Assembly (NCBI GenBank): GCA_947044365.1
Contig: OX345636.1
Span: 28,562,466 to 28,626,465 of the forward strand
Length of the DNA: 64,000 nt
Reading direction: 5' to 3'
Source of the DNA: Petrosia ficiformis
Taxonomy: Eukaryota; Porifera; Demospongiae; Haplosclerida; Petrosiidae
The notes beneath the pieces were generated by a model, which ran no database searches, was not told the origin of the DNA, and saw nothing but the letters and a program-made list of their open reading frames with translations. Positions 1 to 10,989 of this stretch are shown piece after piece. The position numbers were made by a program, and so were the translations under genes. Numbering within the stretch: the stretch's first letter is position 1; the number at the start of each line of letters is the position of its first letter.

Positions 1-2680
1 AAATCAGCAGTTCGTAATCCTACTTTGAAGCAGCACATTGTTAGGATTGTAGCTCGTGAAGCTAGAAATGAAATGAAATTTATATCTTCATTGAAACATT
101 TCTCAATTTTACGGTTCAAGAGTAAAGATTCACTGGAGAGATTCACATGGGATCGTGTTTGGTCAGAAATTGAAGATCACTGTCCAATACTAGCTACCTT
201 TCTTAAGGAGTGTTTGCCTGTTAGAGTTAGTGAGAATAATGGTTCAATCCCATCCCTGTGTGTTTGTGCAAGTATTATATTAAAATTGAGAAATCCTCAT
301 ATTAATGTCGTTCAAGGTATGATATCATTGATACTGAAGTCAGGTCATGCCAATCAACAGGTACCGCAATTTTCAAAATTCCGTTTGCAAATATTACTGA
401 TTACATTCTACATGATAGGTTTTTCGTCGTCTTCAGAAGGTCATGGTAAGCTTGTCATACCGTTCAACTTTGCGCATGATGGATATCATTGCTGAGAGTT
501 TTAATGATGATGTTCTAGCTTGGAAGGATACATTGATTTCTAGAGTTGCATGTGCACAGCAGGTACATAAAATTGCAATCGTTTATTTATGTGCTTAAGC
601 ACTGTTTTTGCAGGGACCAACTTTAATATTTGAAAGTTCTCCATCGGCATTGTCAGCAGCTAGTTTGTCTTCTGTTGTTGAAACACCTGAGTATTCTCCA
701 GTCACAACCACATGTATCGATTCTCCTTGTTCTAGCTCTCAAAAATCTTCTACCTCAGAGCAGTCTGATCATTGTCCTGTATTACGTGATGAAAATGAAC
801 TATTATCTACATCTGATACTACAGGTACTTGTACAGGTATAACAATTATACTTGCTAATTGCTATAGTTACTGCTTATATTTGATTGTAGAGCAAAAACA
901 GTGGAATGGCTATGTGTTAGCAGGTGATAACTTGGATAGAAACGTTAGACCTCGCCATCAAACTGTTCATTCACAAACTCGTTCCATGCATTGGTTCAAT
1001 TCAATTGTAGTGAAAGACAGGTGTGATTTTTCTATGTTCACTGATCAAATGCCAGTTCCAGATACATCATCTTTTGATGTCCAGTCATTTTTACCTAATA
1101 GCAATGACTGTAGGCAATTAATTGCAAATGTCAGCAAAATTGTTGCTAGAATTCTAGTGAAGTACATTCCAGGCTTTTCTAAGTTTTCATCTCTAGTAGA
1201 ACCTCACATTAAACATTCGTATTCCTCTGAAATGAGTAGTAGATCACATGTGGTAAGCAGTATACAGTATGTTGTTACACTATTTTATCATTTTGATTGT
1301 TTAGGTTCCTCTTGGAATCAATTTACGAAATGAAATGAAAGTGTCTGAAATGGTCAGCATTCTAGAAGATCACCACCAGTACGTTCCATCTTCATCTGTG
1401 ATGGTTAAAGAGGTAGTTGGATTAGATGAGGTTGAGGTAATGAGATTAGATTCATTTCACAACATCATATATAATGGTGACCAGCTTACTGTGGAGCGCA
1501 TGAGAGGGGCACAGGCTATAAGATCTAATTCAGAAAATGGTATTGACCAACTCAGAGGATTCATTCCTGCTGTTGCTGATTGGCATGCTAAAGTCAGCTT
1601 CCTTGGTGTAAGTTATTGTGCTCCATTTTAAGATTATACACTAATCATGATAATTATATTGTGGTATGTTTTCTTTTGTAGACAATATATAAACGGTTGT
1701 ATAACCCTAGTTCTATGTCTGAAGGAGGTACACTATGTCAACTGAAACACCTTATCAACAGAACTAACATTCCGGAAAAACCCAAGCAAAATGTTCATGC
1801 TGCTGAAGAATGTTTTGAAGTAGTTGTAATTGGACACTTTATTGCAGCAGCTTTACATCATTTTAAAATGAATACAATCCAAGACAGCCCTTCATCTACC
1901 TTTCTCGATCAGTTGGATGCAGACAATGATAGTACGTCTCAGAAAGAACTTTTTAATTCTGCAGTAATAGAGATGGTTAGTAGTTATATTAATATATCTT
2001 CCTATGATGATAAAGATTACAAGGACAATGATCAGGTTAGAGCTTATGCACGTGAGGTATTATCGCTAGGTGCTCTATTACTGGAGTTTAAGGACAGTGT
2101 TCATGAAGGAGATGGAGAAAGACTATTGACTGTGTGGAAGTTTCTAGTTCTTATTTTCCGCTCTGCACGAAAAACCAAGTACTCGCTTGAAGGACTCATT
2201 TTGCTGATACAAGCACATGTCATTCTACCTCCTCGACTGAAGCAGCAATTATTGTATTCAAGATTTGTGAACACTAAAGGAACTCCTGGGACAAACATAT
2301 CTATGGATCTACATTTAGAACATGTAAATAGAGTGGTTAAATCGGCCATTCATAGTCAGAGTTCAAACCTGTCACCATCTGCAATAGTTAGAACAAGTAG
2401 ATGTACAGGATCACTTTTTAATGTAGCTGAGCAATTTGACAAGATATCACTACTTCATCCACAAAGCAGCAGTCATTCGGAAGCTAAGCTGGACCAAGAT
2501 ATATCTCGTATTGTCAAGCAACTACACACAGTTACTGAAGTGTTTCACTATATACCCACAAGAAGACATGATCATTTTAAATCAATATGGGGTAGTACTA
2601 TTAATTCTGTCAAAACCGACAAAGATGGAACAATCAAATGGATGAAAGGCCATTTGAATAAGGTCTCCCGTAATCTTTGA
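1..2680 (+). CDS. DUF6589 family protein (likely transposase), six exons, 5' end outside window
   Basis: Exons 1-360, 419-562, 614-836, 891-1252, 1305-1607 and 1682-2680, stop at 2678-2680. Every intron is GT-AG, 51-74 bases, and all phases join with no stop, giving about 796 residues in the window; the start lies upstream. The motifs AGDNLDRNVRPRHQT, NGDQLTVERMRG, DWHAKVSFLG and HHFKMN match what I recall of DUF6589 proteins, which are expanded in sponges, cnidarians and agaricomycete fungi. The spaced acidic positions (DN, GDQLT, DWHA) look like an RNase H-fold DDE/D transposase; that catalytic role is inference. The gene lies tail to tail with a RecQ-like helicase, the pairing described, as I remember it, for helicase-bearing Academ (AcademH) transposons. 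The copy looks intact, unlike most of its neighbours. Family call fairly sure, transposase role moderately so. Confidence 0.85.
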
Positions 2681-2983
2681 TTATAGCAAGTTACATTTTA
2701 CAGCTATATACACGATAAATTTTGATATTATGTTACATGACCCATTGAGTACCCATCCATAATACTTTGGAAGTTCGTTGTATATCACATTTTTGTTAAG
2801 TTTTCGTACATGATAATTATTGTTACTCAACTTTTCTTTCTTATTATACGTTGTTTTGTTGTGTCAATGTATTCATGACATGGTACAATAACAGAGAAAA
2901 ATGAACAGTTGATCTGAATAAATGTAACATAGATAAAATAATTGGGTTATAATTGTGTTTAATTACTGATATATATTAAGATT
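2681..2983. other. AT-rich intergenic gap between convergent genes
   Basis: No gene seen. It separates the 3' ends of the DUF6589 gene and the helicase copy and presumably holds both poly(A) signals. Confidence 0.6.
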
Positions 2984-3930
2984 TCAATGAAGTAAATTAT
3001 CATCCAAACCAAAAAAAGAGTAACTGATGGCTTTTAAACAACATTTACAATTCGGCATGCATATGTCACAGCAACGACACTTACAAGTGTCAACATCACA
3101 TTCTTCAAAGTCTGAGAACAAAAGCTGACGCCTGCAACTTGAATCATTTTTACAATACTCACGCATCTTGTCATTGATGAACCGGTAATCTTTACCTGCA
3201 TGATACAGAGTAGCACAACACAGATCTCCATCACGACCAGCCCTACCAGTCTCTTGAATGTAAGATTCAAGGTCATCTGATGGGCTCCAGTGTACAACTT
3301 GGCGTATGTCAGGTACATCAAGTCCCATACTGAAGGCAATAGTTGAAATAACAATACGGAGACAACTGCTTGCAGAACAGAATGATTTTACAATATTCTC
3401 CTTTACTGTTTCTTGTGTACAGCTGGTGTACATATCGACAACACGAAACTTGGACAACAATACCGGAGCCCCAGGTGGATTCATGAATTTATCCCCAAGA
3501 CGCAGTTTGAAAAGTGAATAAAATTCTGAACATTCTTCAAATCGACGGCAGAAGATTATATGTTTCGGAAACGTTTCATGCAATTCAATAACATTTCTGG
3601 AAAGTTCATTTACTAAATCATGATGAGCCTCTGATATAAAGTCTGTACGTATGCCCATTTTTGAAAATTTTTCCTTCTGATCCATCATTAGTGCAATGAG
3701 AGGTGATATGCATATCACAATTGAGCTACCAGGAAGTTTTCTTATGCGATCAAACACATTAGGCAATATGAAATAACATATGGACTTGCCATATCCCGTA
3801 GGAAGACAGCAGAACACATCATTCCCATTAACAAATGACATGATAATTTCTTTCTGTTTCCCCTTTAAGACAAATCCAAATTCTTTTCCAACATCTCAAT
3901 TATAGAAAGCAAACCACTTTGACAGGCCAT
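2984..3930 (-). pseudogene. RecQ-like SF2 DNA helicase copy, internally deleted
   Basis: The frame from about 3841 down shows helicase motif I (CLPTGYGKS), motif Ia (SPLIALMMDQ), motifs V-VI (STIAFSMGLDVPDIRQVVHW, QETGRAGRDG) and a cysteine-rich RecQ-type tail (CKCRCCDICMPNCKCC). RecQ proteins normally have about 140 residues with the DEAH Walker B box and motif III between Ia and the second RecA lobe. Here IRTDFISEA runs straight into HHDLVNELSRN, so that block is missing. The likely start (MACQSGLLSIIEML, ATG at 3930) is joined to the rest only through a one-base deletion in an A run near 3884. ATP hydrolysis should be lost. Its position facing the DUF6589 gene suggests a transposon-encoded helicase rather than the host RecQ. 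What is seen is a family match plus a deletion; mobility is inferred. Confidence 0.85.
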
Positions 3931-4051
3931 TTTATAATTATAACACCTCACTATGTTTTAATAATATTCATCATCAATGTAATGATATTCATAAACCACA
4001 CGCATACCAACACCTGCGGTGTGAAACTGAGTCTTGCAACAAAAAAGTTCA

Positions 4052-4108
4052 GTCGAGTCACCAGACCCCCTTTTCGTCCAAATAAGTAGGCGGGTCTGGG
4101 AACGAGAC
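4052..4108. repeat. 57-base imperfect hairpin
   Basis: The arms CCAGACCCCC and GGCGGGTCTGG face each other and the outer ends (GTCGAGTC / GAACGAGAC) also pair loosely. Related CCAGACCC stretches occur near 13128 and 51768, so it is probably one end or a deletion form of a dispersed element. No coding capacity. Confidence 0.5.
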
Positions 4109-5149
4109 TATATAGTTATTTATAAGCTTAATTGTTTTTAAGCTATTCCTCTTTGTTTATATTAATAGACCAAAGTATAAAATTAATGTTATATAAATAA
4201 TATTTGTAAGTAGTATTAATAATGAAACAATAAAACACATGTATTGGAACAAATTAATGTTTTATTTAGGCTTTTCTTTTAGAGTATAAAAATCACTGAG
4301 GGTATATCACTACTGAGACCTTTCTCATCATCACTAATACCTTCATCATTACTGAGACAATCTTCATTAAGAGAATCAGTTTAAATGTTGTTTGTTTATT
4401 GTTTAATGATAGTAAAATTAATAAAGGAAGTATGTTGCTATGCGTTGCTATGGACTCGTCCGTTAGCGTCCGCGTTACATTTCGTTGTTTCTACTCCGTG
4501 TATTCAGCAATGGCTGATGCACGGTCACATAAAACGTCTCCTACGAGTGCAGTAAACCTTTCTAGAAGACTTTAGACTATCTCAGAGGAAGGGTAAGTTA
4601 CCTATAATCATAAAGAAAGTAAAATCTCGTCTTCGACGAGTGATGGCTAAATTAGCTATTTTGGCTTATAACTCAAAATCAATAATTGCGGTAGAATCGC
4701 CTTTTTCTCACACTCGGTCACATATACTACTGTAGCTATAATTATTAGCTGTAATTCATAGTGATGCTTGCTCTTTTTGAAAATCTGACACCAATTTGTA
4801 TGCTTGTGATTGAGGTCTTTCAGAGCTCTAGTGTTCCTCTCGTATGAGATCGATTCAAAAATAGTTGGGTGGGGCTGTTCTTGCATCGCGAACTTCTTGA
4901 TAGCGATCGCGATCGATCGATTGCATATTGCTGTTGGAAGACCACACCTTATACTGGAGTGGAGGAGGAGCCGGAAGTCTGCCACATATAGAGCTCTTTC
5001 TGTCATTTGTGATTGACTGTAGATCAGTTACTTGTCTAAAGAGTCACAGAAACCCACACTATATATATCCATAGGTTAGTGAAATTATGTATACTGTTGC
5101 CACGCGCAATTTGCAAATGAAATGTGTTGCTATAGCATGGTAGAAGTGC
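4109..5149. other. non-coding stretch with one small start-like ORF
   Basis: AT-rich. A 21-codon frame opens at 4510 (MADARSHKTSPTSAVNL) and stops at 4575; it could be a first exon, but no downstream exon was identified. GGTCACA occurs at 4523 and 4714, resembling the terminus of the TGTGACC-type TIR elements, but no partner ends were found. The minus-strand ORF at 4656-5006 shows no family motif. Confidence 0.4.
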
Positions 5150-5307
5150 GTTATACACCTTGGTACGGTCTCTACTAGATTTATCAAACCGAGGGCCGAA
5201 GGCACGAGGTTTGATAAATCTACTAGTCTCTACTAGATTTATCAAACCTCGTGCCTTCGGCCCTCGGTTTGATAAATCTAGTAGAGACCTTTACCTCGGT
5301 GTATAAC
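5150..5307. repeat. 158-base nested palindrome
   Basis: The outer arms GTTATACACC (5150) and GGTGTATAAC (5298-5307) enclose a near-perfect inverted repeat of about 55 bases per arm, centred near 5228. Each arm is itself a hairpin built from AGATTTATCAAACC / GGTTTGATAAATCT around a GC-rich loop. The two loops are exact reverse complements. Such symmetry implies recent origin or gene conversion. No ORF; nature unknown (foldback or MITE-like). Confidence 0.85.
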
Positions 5308-5416
5308 CTATACATAAGTATGGTAGCTTAAATCCAGTATATTCCTCAGATGAAAATATACTTCATATCTTTGAAACAGCACAAGATGGAAGTGTAACTC
5401 AAACATGTCTACCCAA

Positions 5417-5833
5417 CTAGCCCCAGCACCATTGAGTAAACTGATGATAAGCTATGTGACGATGTTTCCTAAATATAAACAAAAGAACATGAGAAAGGGT
5501 TAACAGAAAATGTATGACATACGTCTGTATAGTTCCATCATAGGCTTCAGACCCATAATGTTGTTGAAAAGTATAGTAGGCAGTTTGCAGAACCCACACA
5601 TTTAAGCAAACAGCATGAAATCCTGGATGTTCCACTATACATGAATAATCTTCATCCATTTTGTCTTCCACAGTCACAGTTGGCATTATTTGGCAATTAC
5701 CACAAGTGCACCTAAAAACATTTTTTTCATATAATATAATTATATGTAAAAAATAAACTTAATAATTAGTATTGACTACTTACCAGTTTCTATCCGTCAG
5801 TCTTTCCAAATTTTCTGTATCACTAATACCCAT
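5417..5833 (-). pseudogene. P2X7 C-terminal-tail-like domain protein, partial
   Basis: Exons 5784-5833, 5523-5711 and 5417-5468 (introns 5712-5783 and 5469-5522, both GT-AG), stop at 5417. The peptide has RLTDRNW, then CTCGNCQIMPT, DYSCIVEHPGFHAVCLNVWV, LQTAYY and a terminal HIAYHQFTQWCWG. This Cys/Trp pattern is what I recall of the cytoplasmic tail domain of P2X7 receptors, which also occurs free-standing and in high copy in invertebrates. There are no channel segments. The 5' side runs directly into a Merlin transposase fragment with a stop upstream in frame, so the piece is probably truncated. Function of the free domain is unknown to me. Confidence 0.6.
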
Positions 5834-6150
5834 ATCTGCTGTGTGGTTGGTCTACCTCTATGGTGCTGTGATGATAATATTTTTATGAGCTAAAATAATA
5901 TAATTATATCCTGTATTACAAAGAAGTATCATAAAATTTAATGATTTACTTTAGGTTTATGACGAAAAAGTGATTCATCAATTTCCACAATAATTCCTGG
6001 TCCTCTTAAAAATGATAGGAGTATGGATGAGTTTTGTGGTGCATACCTCTCTTAGCCACCGTAAATGTCCACAGCATTCATTTTGCCTATATGTAATTGC
6101 TGATGTGTGTCAGGTACTGGATATTGCCATGCCCAGAAGTGTATCATAAG
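5834..6150 (-). pseudogene. Merlin/ISXO2-like transposase fragment
   Basis: On the minus strand the pieces WAWQYPVPDTHQ, GPGIIVEIDESLFRHKPKV and HHRGRPTTQQIWV align in order with the intact Merlin-type transposase at 58.6-60.3 kb. The first catalytic Asp (in VEIDESLF) is kept. Stops and frame changes interrupt the middle, and the downstream half (second Asp, Glu) is absent, replaced by the P2X7-tail-like exons. Degraded remnant. Confidence 0.7.
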
Positions 6151-6232
6151 CTATTAGCTATTCTTTACTTCCAAATGTACCGCTGAATTCACTGTGAGCA
6201 TGTGGATTTTCATTCATTTTGGATAATAATAC

Positions 6233-6760
6233 TTAGTTACAAGTATTTATTTTAAAAAGTATCGAATTTACATGTTTAGGTTTAAGTCTGTTTTTTTTTC
6301 TGACAGATACAAGTTCATCTGTTTTACTGAACAGCCTTTCAGCAGGAACTGAAGTACCAGGAATAAATTTAATATTTCTCACCACCTTCTCTATGCTGGG
6401 ATATACAAGGGCATTTTTTCTATCAATAATTGGTATTCTGAGGTACTGCTGCATTCTGTTATAGCCTCAGTAGTAGATGGCGTCTTGAAGCTGATTCACT
6501 AAACTATTGATGTAAAAACTGCCATAAATATTCTCCTCTACCACTATTACCAACCTGAAGGGTCTCTTTAACAACTTCTTCATTAGTAGATACAAGATTT
6601 GACTTGATTCTGATTCAGTTTCTGATTCAGATGTAATATGTCTGCTTGCCTTTTCAGCTGCGCCTACATCAGAAAATGCTAGTTTCTTCATCCTTGGATT
6701 AAGCAGTGTGGAACTTTCTAGCCATCTTTGTTTGTAGTAAATTGACACCAAACGTTCTTG
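6233..6760 (-). pseudogene. hAT transposase remnant (C-terminal dimerisation region)
   Basis: The frame at 6233-6454 reads YLRIPIIDRKNALVYPSIEK followed by FIPGTSVPAERLFSK and KKNRLKPKHVNSILF, the conserved hAT C-terminal dimerisation signature (P-x-TSVP-x-ERLFSKAG; R-N-RL-P-VN). Upstream, in another frame, STLLNPRMKKLAFSDVGAAEKA matches the hAT segment with LDPRFKKLPF. No N-terminal zinc finger or complete catalytic region is present. Confidence 0.8.
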
Positions 6761-6769
6761 GGTGAACAA

Positions 6770-6967
6770 TTTCTTTTTTGCAGTGTGAAGGGCAGATGTA
6801 ACTTGATTTCTTACTTTATTATATGCAGCCCAGGCATTGTCAAAATTGAGATGTTTAGCCTGGTTAAAAAAAAGAGAGCTTCTTTTCAATCTGACATATG
6901 ATATCCTTGGTGATATAAGGTAGATTTGTGCACACAGAAATGGTCTTTTGGCGAATACAGTAATCAT
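6770..6967 (-). pseudogene. short LINE fragment (endonuclease-RT linker)
   Basis: FFNQAKHLNFDNAWAAYNKV followed by RNQVTSALHTAKKKLF has the R/K-rich spacing of the linker between endonuclease and reverse transcriptase in CR1/L1-like LINEs. It is fused in frame to the hAT remnant below, so two dead elements adjoin. No RT domain here. Confidence 0.5.
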
Positions 6968-7419
6968 AAATATGTCATATCACCTAAGCCAAAAGTTATC
7001 TACATCGCTATCAAAAAACAGAGCTTGTTGCAAAGTGCTCATAGTGTTATTTGATGTGAAAAAATCAGCTTTGTTGTATAACTAGGCTTTCTTTCTGAAA
7101 AAACGTTTATGCATAATTCATCTCAACATGTCTGTTAAAATCATTATAATTATAGTACTTATTTCATTTTCTATATGTACAGCTTACCTTTACTTAACTC
7201 TATTTCTCCAACATATTAATGTGATCAAAATTATAATCAAAAATAATAGTATTACAATAATAACTGTTACTGTGGTATATTACAGTGTCTGAGAGTAAAA
7301 TAATGCAGTTCCCTAATTTTTTTTGTTACGGAATAATTTTTCATCATCAAGCCAGTTCTTAGGGAAGTTAGAGGTATATTATACCAAGTGGCCATACTCA
7401 CTAGTAGTGACTACCCAAA
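6968..7419. other. no gene seen
   Basis: AT-rich sequence between two transposase remnants; nothing recognisable. Confidence 0.5.
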
Positions 7420-8995
7420 TTAATTATTAGCTGATGTGTGAACTGCTACACGATAACAAAATATTTCCAGAGTAAGATACTTCCATTTCAGAGAAGGAAT
7501 GTTTACCCCAAACTTCACTGATGTGATAATATTCAAGAATATGAATGTCTCTGATATGAAGTTCATTACTGTTCTTTTTAAAGAACAGTGACAGGTGTTC
7601 TTGATAGTTATGGAAGATTGATTGCTCTGCTCCAACAACATCGAAAGGCTTTCTTTTCCGAGCAGTTGCTATAAGGGTCATCCATTCCTTGGGTACATCA
7701 CGCTCTTTTTTTCGTTTCTTTTGCTATCACAAGGTAGAAAAGAGTGTCCTTGTATTGGGAAAACATGCTTTATCTTTTTAAAACGACCTAACTTAACTAG
7801 TGAATATAGATACATAATAACAAATCAATTTTTATTCTGCCCCCCACAACCATCAGAGTACACATTCAGTGTGTCTACTTTGTGGGGAGAGTTCCATTGA
7901 AGTAGTAATCAAGGCAAGATATTACCTCATTTGCACCCTTTTTAGCAACTGTCTCATCCTAACAAAAGATTGAAGCTGAATCATCACGACAGCAATGCAC
8001 ACCGAATGCATAAACCCAGAGCTGTCGTAAATAAAAGATCTCGCCAACAGGCAAGTGGGGTAATGGTAGATTCTGCTCAAAGTCAAAAGCAAGAGTATAA
8101 ACACTGGTGGAAGATTTTGAATCTTGAGTTTTTCTGCCTGTAAAGATTTGTAAAATCTATCAACCTTTCGTAAAAGGTTGATGTAGCTCTCGCTGCACTT
8201 GTAGTGACTGCTTCTCATCTGATTTAGTTTTCATTTCTAGTTCATCACATACTGTGCATGTGTCTGATTGAGGACGTCCAAATGAGATGTTGTGATGTGT
8301 GTTAAAACGGGTTCTGTAAGTCTCATATGTAACCATAGGTTTAGAAGTTCCTCCAGCTGAAATTTCATCTAACACAGATTGCTCATGGACTTCTAAGTAC
8401 ATTTCATGCATCTTGGCTATGGGATAAATCAGGTGAAAAGTAAACCTTATGATGATTATCATTTCTAGAGTAGGTGTGATTCCCTTGCAGGATTGAGCAG
8501 ATATCCTTGTCAATTTGGTGCAATATTGTATCGGTGATTGCATGTGGTCTATTTTTATGGCGTCCTCTACCATCTATAGGTGCAGAAACTTGACATTTAT
8601 AGGCTGAAGCAATAATTATTCTTTCAATGCGACTTTTCGTTACTCCATGTAAATGTGCAAGGGCAACTTTGCAGACTGATATCTCTTTTCCTTCTATGAT
8701 TACCTGTATAATTATATAAAAATAATACAACATTATTACCTTATAAGAATAGGAAAGTTGCCTTCTAGACCTGCTGCCACTTCTAGGCCTGTGCCTGTTA
8801 ACAGGTTGAGGAGATATCAAGCCATGGAGGTATGAATCCTGAAGGTTTTTACTTCAATATGGTTAAAACTGTCAATAAGACAAGCCTTTTCTGTATCATT
8901 AAATTTCATGAAGCGACCTCTATAGCATGAACACAAAGCTTTGGTAGCCCTTACAGGTGCTGTAGTGCCATCTCTCCCAGTGTAGGCCTTTCCCT
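7420..8995 (-). pseudogene. GGQNKN-motif family protein (putative RNase H-like transposase), broken
   Basis: Read from 8995 down: CSCYRGRF and NDTEKACLIDSF (N-terminal Cys-rich start), SGSRSRRQLSYSY, an intron near 8700, KVALAHLHGVTKSRIERI, NHTYSRNDNHHKVYFSPDL, NISFGRPQSDTCTVCDELEM, then after frame changes AFDFEQNLPLPHLPVGEIFY, LRQLWVYAFGVH, VYSDGCGGQNKN, FPIQGHSFLPCD and a tail to 7420. I recall this order from a repeated family in cnidarians, insects and sponges. DFEQ, DGCGGQNKN and GHSFLPCD are spaced like RNase H-fold catalytic acids, but no activity is known to me. At least two frameshifts and a stop just after QNKN break it. Compare the related element at 31217-34648. Confidence 0.7.
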
Positions 8996-9490
8996 TTGAC
9001 CTGTCACAAAAAATTTGGACCCCCTCGAATTTTATCCCCCATGGCCAAATATATCAAAATTTTTGGCCCATGGGATTAAAAATTTCTGAAATATTTGCAC
9101 CTCACATTAGGATTTGCTCCAGGATAGACATTGTTAATTTTATTATGGTCCCAGCTAGATTATGCATATTATTTGAATATTATTTCCTCTTACGCATGTT
9201 ATTTGAATATTACGTGTATTTCCTCTGTTTTACAATGAAACATGTCTTTAGATGATTAATACCAGTGGATTAATAATTTATGATGCAATCACAAAACATT
9301 TATTGATCAATATACAATGAATTCCTTGTATAGAACAAAATCATTTCAATCAGTTGTAATCAGAACAAAACCATTTTACTGATTTAGCAAGAGCAGATGA
9401 TTGTACTGAGGAACAAGTTCCTATATGAAACCATTCTCTACAACTGTTGCATTGAATCATGTTCACATTCATCTCAGGCATCCTACATGA

Positions 9491-10445
9491 TCAATATACC
9501 TTTATCATGTATTCAGCCTTGCAGATTTTTGGTATTCTTCTCTCCTTCAGAATTGGGAACATTGATAACATTCCTGTGTCAATGGCCTTTTGAAAATGGG
9601 TCCTCATTTTGCTTTGGTCAAAGAATAAGACAGATGGATTTACTCCATTTGCTAATGCAGTGGCAAATGCCAAAGCAAATAAACCACCGTCAGAACTGCC
9701 TGACTGCATTTGTGTTGGCATATATCTAAAATGATTAAGTATAACATAACATATCAGTTATACAATAAATACTGATAATGATAGTTGGAAATGGAGTACG
9801 TAAAAGAGCACACATTTGTCGCTTTAAATGTTCTGTCATAGAGAAGAACATCTCCTTGTAAACATCCCATAGTCGATGCTGTCACCCAGTGACCATGACT
9901 GGTATGGAGCACTTGGATAAATCCATTATGTAAAATATTAAATCCCAATGACTGTCCAAGCAATGAATATTAGGGAATTGCCCTTGTAGCAGTCACTGGC
10001 CTTCATTTATAAGGTTATCATTTAGCCATTCCTCATTAAGAAGTAGATTTCGATCTTTCCATGTCATATTATGTCCATATTTTCTTTTAAGTGAAGGAAA
10101 CTATTTTCTTCACAAACGTAAAGGACAGCATGTTCAACGAAATCCAATCCCAAATGATACCATGCACATTTAACAGGAACTGGAAATAATTCTGGACGAG
10201 CTGTGCTCATCTTCTTGTTCATGGATTGGCAAATGTGACAGAGGGTTACCTACATGCAAATGAAGACATGAAAATACTGTTGACTGCTTGACATAAATAC
10301 ATTCTTCAACACTCACAAATGTCTTTACATCTTGAGACATTCCCCGCCAGTAAAATCTCTCAGCTAGCTGACGCCAAGTTTTGGTAACTCCAAAATGACC
10401 TGATGTTGGGCAGGAATGGCAACTTTAAAGGGCTCTTTGCTGCTC
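9491..10445 (-). pseudogene. H2C2 integrase zinc finger plus Ulp1-like protease, broken
   Basis: From 10445 down: CHSCPTSGHFGVTKTWRQLA then ERFYWRGMSQDVKTF, the H2C2 zinc-binding start of retrovirus-type integrases; then, with no catalytic integrase core, KDRNLLLNEEWLNDNLINEG, GFIQVLHTSHGHWVTASTMG, VLLYDRTF and QMQSGSSDGGLFALAFATAL, the pattern of Ulp1/SENP-type cysteine proteases (His in GHW, Asp in YDRTF, Gln then Cys in SDCG). The catalytic Cys is replaced by Gly (SSDGGLF), and frames change several times. I recall genes with this H2C2-integrase-Ulp1 order in corals and sponges; here the integrase core appears deleted and the protease dead. Confidence 0.7.
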
Positions 10446-10900
10446 CTCGACATCCAATAATACCTTTTACCTAAACAAAAATTATAATAATACAATGTAC
10501 TTACCTAAATAAATAAATATATATATATTATGATACATACTATAATATTATACATATACATATACATACATACATATAGGTAAACTAACTAACACTAACT
10601 AAAACTAACTAAAATGCTTCATATCACAAATATTCCTTGTAAATGGGTGACAAAAAGAGTCTGTTTACAAGGAATGTGATAAAGTGATAATGAAGACCTA
10701 AGGCTAGTCCTGTTTGGGTAACTAACTATAACTTAACTAAAAAAAAAAAGATGAAGAAACAGTGTACAGGAAAAAGAAAGGAGAGCTTCAAGCATGTTAA
10801 AGAAGTTCAGGTTTTAGTTGTGATGATTTAATTATGAAGAGCTGGTTGATTTCCTATTACAGATTAGTTTTTGTGTAATGAAGCAGAGGAAACATGAAGG
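10446..10900. other. microsatellites and small hairpin, no gene
   Basis: Contains AT/TACATA microsatellites (10510-10580), CTAACTAAAA repeats (about 10585-10615) and a hairpin at about 10622-10680 with arms ATTCCTTGTAAA / TTTACAAGGAAT. The CTAACTAAAAC words recur near 14740-14900. Confidence 0.6.
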
Positions 10901-10989
10901 GCTCTACAAGTGTTCATCTTCATATACTATGAGGTTGATTTAAGGAAAAGTGATAGTTATGACAGCGTGTTAGCCAAAGCTAGCAGAGT

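Noticed and set aside
2984..3841. Functional host RecQ helicase
   Set aside because: No DEAH box or motif III, a frameshifted start, and convergence on a DUF6589 gene.
4656..5006. 116-codon minus-strand ORF as a gene
   Set aside because: No motif, no splice context, and the opposite strand has an equally long meaningless frame.
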